From NCBI RefSeq assembly GCF_000219625.1, contig NC_018209.1, positions 1,364,001 to 1,428,000 of the forward strand: a stretch of DNA of 64,000 nucleotides, written 5' to 3'. Positions 20,588 through 30,700 of this stretch are shown one piece after another; position 1 is the stretch's first letter, and every line of letters begins with the position of its first letter. This DNA is from Zymoseptoria tritici IPO323 (Eukaryota > Ascomycota > Dothideomycetes > Mycosphaerellales > Mycosphaerellaceae). The notes beneath the pieces were generated by a model, which saw nothing but the letters and a program-made list of their open reading frames with translations, had not been told where the DNA came from and did no database searches. The position numbers and the translations under genes were made by a program.

Positions 20588-22072
20588 TTAGGCAGCTCCC
20601 GTGACGAATGCCACCGCTTCCTTGCCATACGCACCAACCAATATTTCTTCCCAGCTGCCTTGCTCAACTTCATCCTCGACGACATACACCGACAGCTCCT
20701 CGTTGACCCACTTTCCCTTCTTCGCCCACATTGCTTCGACTGCAACTCCCTTCGGCGTCTCCTCTCCAGCCGCAAAGAACTTCCACTTCTCCAAAGCGAG
20801 AGGTGTATACACTCCTTGCCCAATCGTATCAGTCTTCGTCTGCGCCAGTCCCGGTCCTCGCTGCTGCATCCTCCACCGCACAGAAGGGTGCATGAACTCG
20901 CAGGTCTTTTGCAGACGTTCAGGAAGTGGCTCGCCGGTGTTCGGATCCGTGAGTTGGTACGTCCCTGGCGTACGAGTGACTCGTCCGAGGACAGTGTTCA
21001 ATAGACCTACATCGGAGGATTTGATCAAGCCCATGGCGTAGTCGCGAGAGGGGCTGTTCTCCGGCACTTTCTTGTCTGTGTAGAACGCCTGATTCTGCTT
21101 GATCTGACGACGCAGATACTCCGGGTCAAAGTCCAGATATTGCGAGAGTTGAGTCATCATCCACGCCAGAGTGAGATTGGCAATGCTCGTATCCTGATAC
21201 CCGCCGCCAATACTCGTGTGTACCCCAGGAAACCAGCATTGTCGGAGTTCATTGAAGACTGGATGAGTTTCTTTACCGCCTTTCGGAGACTCCCAGACAG
21301 TGGGCACAAAAGCACTTCTCTGCTCGTCGAGAGCGAGAGCTTGATAGGCGTTTTCGACGTTTGGTGCGACTTGCGTGTTGACGAAGGAGTACTCTGCTTT
21401 ACTCGAGTGGTGGAGCTTGATGCCGAGCGGTTTGACGTCCGGAACGCCAAGCGATCCAACAGTATCAAAGACGGCGACGGCTTTGATGGTCGGGATGGTA
21501 GGTTGAGTGAGCTTCGCAGCTTTGAGAGCGTTGAAGTACGTGTCCTTACTGTCCATCTTCGGGCGCTCTTGATTCGGTTGAGGCCAGACCGGTGTCGAGT
21601 AGCCATTGACGTAAGACGGATCGTTCTGATATTCCCAGTCCATGAAGATAGGGTAGAAACTTTCCATTCCCTCTTTCGTCAACAACCCAATACTAGCAAT
21701 CAATCCACCCACCGATCTCGCAGTGAACGCTCCGCGCGAGAAGCCAAACAAGAAAATCTCATCGCCGTCCTCGTAGTTGTTCGCCAGAAATCCATACGCT
21801 TCACGGATAGCGGCGTCGATACCATCACCGAGATAGCCGCCGAAGACGTAGCTGTACCAATTTGCGCTGCTTCCGAGACCGCCTTGGTAGTAGACAATCT
21901 GTTCGATGGATGGATCGGTGCCGTCGCGGGTTTTCAAGGCTCGACAGAGACGAGCGACATTTGAAGGCGTGGCAAGAGTGTGATTCGCGGGCGGGCCGGT
22001 GATTGTTGGGGAGTAGCCGTTGTCGGCATTCACCCAGGTGCCATCGATGGCAAGGACGAGGCGTTTGGGCAT
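20588..22072 (-). CDS. DUF2235 (T6SS Tle1-like phospholipase) alpha/beta-hydrolase fold protein
   Basis: A single exon of 494 codons. Residues 1-20 read KRLVLAIDGTWVNADNG, the usual DUF2235 opening with an early aspartate. The nucleophile elbow is FLFGFSRGAFTARSVGG, with GFSRG near residues 110-114. Further on are VFDTVGSLGVPD and WFPGVHTSIGGGY, which supply the expected aspartate and histidine. Bacterial members include Tle1 phospholipase effectors; the fungal ones are mostly uncharacterised and are presumed cytosolic, as no signal peptide is seen. Length and motif order match the family, and the gene looks intact. Substrate is unknown. Confidence 0.9.
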   Translation of the reverse strand: MPKRLVLAIDGTWVNADNGYSPTITGPPANHTLATPSNVARLCRALKTRDGTDPSIEQIVYYQGGLGSSANWYSYVFGGYLGDGIDAAIREAYGFLANNYEDGDEIFLFGFSRGAFTARSVGGLIASIGLLTKEGMESFYPIFMDWEYQNDPSYVNGYSTPVWPQPNQERPKMDSKDTYFNALKAAKLTQPTIPTIKAVAVFDTVGSLGVPDVKPLGIKLHHSSKAEYSFVNTQVAPNVENAYQALALDEQRSAFVPTVWESPKGGKETHPVFNELRQCWFPGVHTSIGGGYQDTSIANLTLAWMMTQLSQYLDFDPEYLRRQIKQNQAFYTDKKVPENSPSRDYAMGLIKSSDVGLLNTVLGRVTRTPGTYQLTDPNTGEPLPERLQKTCEFMHPSVRWRMQQRGPGLAQTKTDTIGQGVYTPLALEKWKFFAAGEETPKGVAVEAMWAKKGKWVNEELSVYVVEDEVEQGSWEEILVGAYGKEAVAFVTGAA

Positions 22073-22899
22073 TGTGATGGATATTAGAAGTGAGAGCGAG
22101 AGCTAAACTTCTGGAGCTGCCTTGTGAGGTTTCTTTCCTTGTAGACAGGGATAGGGAGTTAACGAATATTCGACACCGAGACAGGGCGAAGGAGTCTTCT
22201 TATATGTCCCTTACCTCTGCGTGTCAGCCCACCTCAGCCTCGTCTCCACTTCCCGGCTCGCATCCGGCCGAAGTACCATGCTATGCACACGTGGACTGAT
22301 GCATTCTCATGCACAGTCTATACCACTTCAGACATTTTGGACCAATGGATGTGTGTTGTTGTAGGAAGTCTCAGTTGATGAAGTGGATGTCCAGGTGTCT
22401 GAGAACGCCCGTGGCTTCGGTATGCCCGTGAGTGGCTTGGTGGCTTGCTTTGGCTGACGGGATCGCCGAGACTGCTATTCTTCAGAGGTACTGCGGATCG
22501 GCAGGGCATTCGAAGCCGCTATTGAGAGTATGCCGTTACTGTGACAAGTCAGTGTTGTGATGCCGTTCAGCAAGCTGCTCGAGGTGTTTTGCGGCTGGCA
22601 ACACTCGCGGCGATCAGCGTACGAAGCTCATATTGTGGTTGGCTTGGAGCTGCATGATCAGCTCACCCAGCCCTGCATACGGCGTTGCGGAACGGGAGTC
22701 TAGACTCGAGGATCCAAGAATGAACGATACTACAGATGCAGACATCCTATATCGGACTCTCCTGATATTCCAAAACGACTGTCATCGACATCCTCAATGT
22801 TCATACGGAACTGCTCACGCTCGAGCGGTCATTAATGCGCACATTTGCTTGTCATTCCGACACAACTCATCCGACACAATGATCCTCGGGTCTTCAGCT
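22073..22899. other. intergenic, DUF2235 gene to zinc-finger gene
   Basis: No gene is supported. A 163-codon plus-strand frame at 22,633-23,124 overlaps the 3' part of the zinc-finger gene and has no family look. Confidence 0.5.
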
Positions 22900-25800
22900 T
22901 CAGATCGGAGGCTCAAAACAATCTCTGATACCCAGATCACTCGACGAGGGCCAAGCATCTTGCTGACCTTGATCTTGCTGTTGAGTCAGCTGCGCATCCT
23001 GCCACTCGCTGGCGCTTTGTGCAGAACGCATCTCTTCCGCAGGAGTCGGGTTCCACCGCCAAGATTGCGCCATACTTTGCTGCACATAAGGAGGTATGGA
23101 GAGTCCTCGCTGCTGACCACTTGAGTCTGCAGGATGCGTTTGATCGGTGAGAGTAGAAGACCACACATGAGATGTCACCATGTTTTGCTGAACTCCCACC
23201 AAGTTTCCCGTCGGCGTTTGATCGTCAAAGCTAGACGCCCAGTGCTGAGGTATGACCGTACTTTCCGCCGGGGCAGGCGAGAGCTGCGATGCATTCGAGG
23301 ACGACAAGCTTCTCACGGAATCCGGGGGACCGGAAGCTCCCACTTCAGAATGGTGTCCGCTCTCGACCACCGCAGCAGAAAGGGCGTTCTCGTCTTGCGA
23401 TGAAAACTTGGGTTCGACTGCGTTTCCCCGGAATCCAGTCGAATGTCCAGTCTCTCCAGGAGTCGGACTGTAACTCTGGGATCCAGCGCGAGCAGCTCTT
23501 TCAGCCCAGAATATCGTCGAGCCATCATCTGCTTCCGGACCAAGCTGTGATTCCACGCCTGTAGCTTGCATTTCCCACTGCAGACTTCCGCTTGCCAAGT
23601 GTGATGTCTCATTGGCAAAGACATCGGTAGCATCGCGAGCAACCTCCGGACTGGGTATAGGCTGGGGGTTGGAAGCATCCATCTCTGCCCTGAAATTCGT
23701 ATTGTAATTGCCGCAGCATCGTGCCTGTAGATGCTCGCGAAGAAAGTAACCTAGCCGGAATTTGCCACGGCATCCGATACAAGTCATGTAGGCCGTGCTG
23801 TCATGAGTAGCCAGGTGCCGCGCAGCCATGTCACGTCGTGTAAAGGACTCCGGGCAGCCGTCGAAGAAGCACGGGAAAGTTAACTCGGTGCGATGGACCT
23901 GGCGAAAATGTCGCTTTAATGCGTCCATCCGTTTGAAAAACTTGCGGCACTCGGAGCACTGTAGAGCGTTGGCCGCGAAGGCTGCTAGGAGTCTTCGGTT
24001 GCGCTCCCTGCGCTTTTCTCGCTTTTCTCGCTGACGAGCTTTCGCACCGAGGATGTTCACTGACCGTGGCAAGCAGCGGATGCAGTAGTGTAGTATGGCT
24101 TCCGGGAGTTCAACCTCGTCCTGGTCGGGAAAGTAGCAGGATTGATGCGCTCGGCGACTACACGAGAAGCACTGCAAAATCCAGCCGTCAGATTCTGCGT
24201 GGTCGCAGAAGCACTCGATCGCGTTCTTCTTAGCTGGCAGATTATCGCTCGCCACCACGGTGTCAAGATTTCGAGGTGATATGGACTCGGAGCCATGCGA
24301 TGCGCCCGAAGGATGATCTGTCTCCTTTACATCCGAGGTCGATGCATCGTCTGCCCCGCTACTTTGAGAATTGTCTAGTGGATCAGGTGTTCGGGCGCAC
24401 GCTGCTCGTTGTGGAAATACGACCAATTTGTTGGCAGACTCCGAATATCTTTCAAACGAACTTTTCGAGCCGGGAGACTGAGTGGTCCTCGCTTGTTCGG
24501 AGTATCGACAATCTATCGCCAAAGTATCCGGAAGAGGAGGAGTCGGCGTTGCCATGACCGTCGACGGAGCGGACCCTCGCTGGTCAAGCGAACGAGGCGA
24601 TGTGGAGTCGCTGCGAACTGCAGGAGGAAGGACGTCCATTTGCTCCTCACCCAGTAGGGCGAGCGAAAGCCACGGACTTGGCGGTCGCTGACCATCTGAA
24701 GGACGGAAGCTGCCCTCAATCAGCTTAACTGCGGATGCATTCATATCTCCTCTGCCGAACATACCGCCATTCAGCAAGACCGTTGGTTCCAATCCTAGGA
24801 ACATTAAACGACAAAGCGTATGGAGTCATATCGCGGATCCGGTCCTTAACTTCCTGGGTGATCGTAACATTGCATCGAATGAGCAGCATGTGAAGCACCA
24901 GTGCTTCGATAGTGTGCACGGCACGAAGTCTTCCCTGCTCTGAGAAGATGTCCATTCCATGGGTGAAGTTCTGAATGTAGGCAACGTGAGCCCTGACCCA
25001 CAATTGAGAAAGAATGGCTGGTGTCGTTGGTAAGTGGTCGGAAAACTCACTTGTAGTCTCGCAGGCGGAAGCTCGAGCAGTATTGATGAAGAGCTCAATC
25101 AATCCGAACCCGAACTTGCCCAACTTCGCCTGAGTCAAGGTCTCACTGTCAGTCAGCCAAGGATCTCCCCATTGAGCGATGATATTGGACCATTCCAGGA
25201 TATCGGTCGGTGGGTCGTCAGTGGTGTGTCTACTCGCCGGGAATTTCTTGTTGCTTCTTTGCTTCTGCTTCGGTTTGGGATAAAGCTTCCTGTCCAGCCA
25301 ATCTTTGTGGATCTGCTGCATGACATCCTGGCCCAGATCGTGTGGTATCAACGTCAAACCCACACGCTCAATCCACTGGCCCTGATTGGTACCATCGGCC
25401 GGCTCAGTGCGATCTTTTGGCTTTGGACCTCTCTTCCGCTGCTTGCTCGGCGCTCCTTGAGTCTCGGCAGATGGAGAGGAAACACGTTTCCCCTTCTTCT
25501 TCTTTGATCTCGTATTCATCGCTATCGCATCCGATGCGTCGTCCGCGACGGAGCCCTCACCGGCTGTAGATGCCGCAGTCGAAGTAAACAGCCCAGTGAC
25601 TGAATCTCTGGTCTGTGTTGTTGTCGGACCACTTGGCAGAGACGAGCGAGGCCGCTGAAATGTCGGCTGATTCGGCTGAGCAGAAGTCTCCGTCGTGGAA
25701 GACGATCGCATGAAACTCTCATTCGGCGCATATTGCATATCAGCTTGACTGAGGTGGCGTTCTATGTCGGCTTCTACGCTGATGGAGCCGATCGGACGTT

Positions 25801-26848
25801 CGTTGCGAGGACCAATCTGTCCAGTCGAGTCTCTTTGCAGACGTGTGCGAGGAGGAGGCGGTGGTGGTGGATTGATCACAGTCTGTCGCGGATCAATGCC
25901 GGTCTCTTGGATGATTCTCTCGCCGGAGCCTGAAGCCATGGCAGTGTTCTCGCTGGCCGGTAGAACCGTCCTGTCAGGAGCAGGCGCCAAGACCGTCTCA
26001 TAGTCGTTTGCGTAGATAACTTCCGGACCTGTAGCACTGAAGGAGAATCGTCCTGGATTCGCAAGGCCTTGGCTGCTGCTTTCAATAGCGGTCTCCCTCC
26101 CAGCGAGACCGACAGTATTACCGTTGTCATTCGGATCCGCGTTCTTATGATCCTGACCACTTCCAGGAACACCTTCTGAAGGCTCGGGTCCCGGCACATT
26201 GATCTGTGCAGCATCATTCTCGCCGCCAGATGGATCGATACCAATTCCCAGCATAACCGGATCGTTAGCAAACAAATCACCAGAATCAGTGAGCACAGAT
26301 CTGGCTCTTGTAAACGTGGAGGGCCCAGCTTGATCGACAGTCGCAGTCGTATCATTCCCTTGCTCATCTTGTGTCGCATTCTCCCCATCCCAAGCACAAG
26401 CCTCAAACTCCGAGCCCTCCCAGCCGTACCACCCTGCCTTCACAAACTCGTCAAACCATGGGTCGGGGGTCGCCGGTCCACTCCGCAAAATGATGCCGTA
26501 TCCCGCAAACTCCCTTATCGAGTCTTCTCCCACGATCGGACCAAGACCTGGTTGCCCGTGTAGGACGGCCAAAACCCAAACGTCGCCATCTGCACAATTG
26601 AGCTGGCGGACGAATTGCATCGCAAGCACGCCGTTGAAGAATATGAGGTCTGCGATAAGCGGGTCGGACTGCGGAGAATACTCGGGGAACAGCGTAGCAA
26701 TGTCGGTCTTGTTATACTCGGCAGGCTCATCTGCCACCGAGCTGGGAGGCTCTTCATTCAACTTCTCCCACTCTGGCAAGATTTCTTCCCTTGGAACTTC
26801 CACCAGTTCGGTGGTCGTTCTGTAACCTCCACCCGGACTGGCGATCAT
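22900..26848 (-). CDS. large protein with PHD-like and C2H2 zinc fingers (possible 3' part of a longer gene)
   Basis: Two exons, 24,765-26,848 and 22,900-24,709, joined by a 55-bp intron (GTATGT donor, GCTGAT branch, GGCAG acceptor), give 1297 residues from the first ATG in frame. The first half has an unrecognised predicted globular stretch (around EILPEWEKLN...WDGENATQ), disordered sequence, a KKKKGKR basic cluster, and a second globular stretch (WIERVGLTLIPHD...PRIGTNG). The second exon has a C4HC3 PHD-like finger (CFCDHAESDGWILQCFSC to YCIRC), then a basic helix (ARQREKREKRRERNRR) and three C2H2-type fingers starting LQCSECRKFF, FPCFFDGC and MTCIGCRGKF, the third ending in Cys. The Gln/Ser-rich tail is disordered. 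A nuclear chromatin or DNA-binding role is likely. The frame stays open upstream to 27,094, so this may not be the true start. Confidence 0.7.
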
Positions 26849-27094
26849 TCGCTCCTGCTCACTGCCAGGTGATGCTGGCAGAGGGGATGCCGAAGCCTGC
26901 ACACGATCTTCGCCACGGTGAGCATCCTGCGTGGGAAGCGGTGACTGGACTACCGCGTCCGGTGTTGCAGAAATGGACTGCGATCGCGTTCCAGTATCCG
27001 CTGCAACAAGAGATGTCTCCAGTCCACGACCACCGAGCACTTGGTATGGTCGTATTTGAGGCGGGCCCGGATTGTAGCGTGATGAACTGCCATA

Positions 27095-27715
27095 CTACGA
27101 CGAGTTCATCGTTGAGTGATAGAATGCTGAGGCCACGTTGCTCAAGCTAGGCTGCGCAAGCGGACGCAGAGGTGTTTCCTCGACTGGTGCATCCTCGATT
27201 GATGTGACTTCCCGCTCGAACCTCGTGAGCTCTGCTGCATCTTGCGTTTCCAGGACGGTCGTCGCGGGCTGCTGGGAAGACGAGGAAGGCGCAGGGTCGT
27301 TCTGCGAAGCGGGCATCGAGATGAAATGCTGCGGCCGTTCATTCCTTGTGAGCTCTGCTACATCCTGCGACTCCGGGACGGTCGCCCCGGGCTGCTGGGA
27401 AGACGCAGGAGGCACAGGATCATTCTGCGAAGCGGGCATTGAGATGGAACTCCGCGGGAGCAGAGGGAGAGGAGAAGGCAGGTCCGACATTGAAAATGGT
27501 ATCGGGGAGGAATCCCGAAGTTCGGGTTCCGGAGATGGTGGCTGTTCATGTTGGACTTTCTGGCGCTCCGAGTTCCGCGGGAGCAGCAGAGGAGACGGCA
27601 AGTCCGACACTGAATATGGTATGGCGAAGGAATCCCGGGATGTAGCTTCCGCGAGTGGTGGCTGTTCATGTTCATTTTGTTGAGGCTCTGTTCGAGGCTC
27701 CGCGAGTTGATCTGC
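27095..27715 (-). pseudogene. in-frame coding segment between two TAG codons
   Basis: This segment is in the same frame as the open frames on both sides. It is bounded by TAG at 27,716-27,718 and TAG at 27,095-27,097, and has no ATG at its head. It encodes two degenerate repeats (HEQPPLAE...SVSDLPSPLLLPR and HEQPPSPE...SMSDLPSPLPLLPR), and then two SMPASQNDPxPxxSSQQP...AELTR repeats. Both stops would revert to CAG (Gln) by one C-to-T change at CpA. The segment reads like the middle of one long disordered protein. Confidence 0.6.
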
Positions 27716-30700
27716 CTAGGACCCAACTGCAGCGCTCGCAGCCGCCGAGGTCGTAACGGAGGCTGTATCCAATCCTCCTGATTGTCTCGATGGCGGCGGC
27801 TGCTGCAATACAAATCCCAAATGAGGTGGAGAGGTGACCACTTCAGTCCTCAATCTTGAAGGTCCCGCGGAGGGAACATTTGGCGCTGACAAGTTAATTG
27901 TATTCAAGGTCGCAGTGGCCGGCGCTTTTTCTCGTCGCCGCGCATTGGACAGGCTGGGCGCGAAATTGTACACTGGAGGCAACATGTCTTGGGACCCAGC
28001 AAGGCCATCTGAAGCTGCCTGACCTGTCCCCAGGCCAGCATGTCCGGCCAAATATCCGACCGGCCCAGAAGTTGTAGAGGCCAGGTTCGATGTAAAACCG
28101 ACACTTGTAGCTAGATGGAATGCAGGATTAGACCCAGCTTGGGGAACGTCTTGAGTTCGATCAAGCACACCCGAAGCCGCCTGATCCGGTCTCAGACCCG
28201 TTTGTCCAGCCAAAGGTTGTACTTGTCCAGAAGCTGCAGAGACCACGCTGGACGCGGGAACAGCATTCGTACCGGACATGATTCGATCAACAATGGCTTT
28301 GTGTCTTTCCAGTTCTGCTAGTCGTTCGACCTGAGCACGCTCGCGTGCTGCCATATCATCGAAGATCGCTTGCCAATTTATTCCGGGATCAGCCTGGCTA
28401 TAAGGGATTGATTTACGTGCTTTCGCCGTCTGATATGCTTGCGCCGGTTGACCGGAACTCGAGCCCACCTCTGTAGCTTCATGTCCGGCTAACACTGCTA
28501 ATCGCATGGCGGCATCTTTCGACTGCGCAGCGATGCCATCGAGGACTGCTAGCCGAGATCTCGGAGACGCGACACCGGGAATAGCTTGGCTAAAGGGCAG
28601 CGATTGAGGTTCTGGAGTTGGTAGATTCGCCAAAGCCACTTCATCCGCCAAGGCCAGTTCATCTGAAGTCGAGCTTACGACCGTAGCTGCACCTCCAGCT
28701 CCAGTGACAATCATCGGTGTGTGCCAATACTTCGACTCCCTTACTCGAGGCGGCTTTTGGCCTTTAGGCAGTCGACTTGCTACCGCCGATTGACCTGAAC
28801 TCGAGCCCGCCTCTGCAGCTTCGACCTCAGGCTTCTTCCTCTGACCCCGCCTCTGCGGGGTGTACATCGGCTGACCAGGATTGGGGACAGGCGAAGTTTC
28901 CCTCCAAGTGTGGCGGCCGGCCCGAATAATCCTCCCTGATGGGTGCAAGGAACCCGAATTCGGGAAATGAACGGTCGGCTGACTCGGCAGCGGCGTTGAA
29001 TCTTGCTGAAGGGGTACCTGAGCGCCCACCAGATTTCCCCACCTGTCCAAACTGCCTGGCTTCGCCCTCCTCCGATTCACAATATCATGTTCGATTTGCG
29101 TGGACGATGCAGGTGGCTCACTTTGTGCTGGATCGGTTCCGCTAGCTTTCGTACGGCCAATTCCTCTACCCTTCTTGTTCGTCGTCGCAGGTCCTTCTCC
29201 AGGATCAGGTGATGAACTTGGGCCCGCTGTGAAATGACCGCTACCGCCGGGAAATGCAGGCGGACTACTTGATGCGGCGCTGGCGTTGAGGGCCATCGTG
29301 CGGACTGGTGTTATGTCCCACCGCCTTGTAGTAGGTCCTTCTCCAACGGCTTGCGGTGCACTCGGGCCCGTGGTCGCATTGCCGCTACTGCTGGGCTGTG
29401 TAAACGATGCTGGTGGCGGTGCAATGGGAGGCGGAGTGTTGGCAGTGTACACCTGGTATGATGGTGGAGGGAGAGGTGGAAAAGTAGGATCGCCGGGAAT
29501 GAAGGGGAAGAGCGGACCAGATGGTATGGTCAGCAGTGTCGAGGACGAGATCAAAGTGGTCGGCTGCGGCGGAGGCATCAGAGTAGGATCACCGGGAAAT
29601 GGGAAGAATGGGCCAGTTGGTATGTTCAGCGGTATCTCAGCCGGGATGAAAGTGGTTGGCTGCGGTGGTTGTGACCTTTCAAGATTCTGCATCCTGATCT
29701 TCTCATTTATGATTCTCTGATGGGCCGCCACTCTCATGGAATTTTCCTTCCTCTGAGCTTCGATCCTGTCACGTTCGGCTCTCCTAACTGCGGCCATCTC
29801 GTGCTGAATCTTCTTGGCCCTTAGCACATGCTCCGAAAGCATGGGCGTTGGAGGAGGCCCCATTCGAGCGTCCAATGCGGCCCACATGCTGTCATAACCT
29901 TCTGTTGTATTCGGGGTACGCATCGGAGATATAGCCTCACTCTGTTGCGGCCAAGTCGCGGGATGAGGCGCACTGGCCGAGCCACTGATACTCCAAACTG
30001 GTTGTAAGCTGGCAGACTGAGACTCCGCCGCTTGATCAGGATCCCTCTGTGCTCGTCGGTTGTAATTCGCATTTGAAAGTACGCTTCCAGCCTCACGCGA
30101 ATCAGAGGAAGAGTCAGATGATATCGAGTTGGGAAGCTGAGGAATATAACTGGGATTGTGTACGGGCGGAGTAGTTTCTTGTGCTGGCGGTTCCGGCGGA
30201 TACAGACCGGCTGACACAATTCCGCTGTTGATTGGAGCAGAGACAGGGGCCGGGCGAGGAGGATACACAGTCACTTCGTCGTTCTCCTGCATGGGCAGCG
30301 AAAGGGTAGAATCTCCGCTCGTCGGTATTGATACTGCCCCAACGGAAACCGGACTCGTCGGGACATCACCAGCAGCACCCGTCTCGTCGAGGCCTGACGC
30401 GGAAGGCAGGACAGAGGGACGTGTGCCAGTATCGAACGCGGATTTGAACATGCCAGCCTGGACCGCAGCGGTTCGATCAAGGAGTGCCTTTGACACTGGA
30501 CTGAGGGATGGATTCCTCGCTGCATATTCCGCAGCCTTACGCTCGGCGGGCGTCCAGGGGATGGGAGTCAGAACACCAGTGTTGAAAGCGAATGGCAATC
30601 TCTGTGACCCGTCGCTGGCAATCAATGCGCGATTGGCCTTGTCGAGTGCATCATCAATCGATTGCTGCGGAGGAGGAGGAGGAACCGAGTCGGTACTCGC

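Noticed and set aside
21140..21964. 274-codon frame opposite the DUF2235 gene
   Set aside because: It mirrors the codon structure of the sense gene, and the sense frame carries all the catalytic motifs.
27095..27718. Introns that would remove the two TAG codons of the giant frame
   Set aside because: No GT-AG pair with the usual donor, branch site and a length keeping the frame spans either stop.
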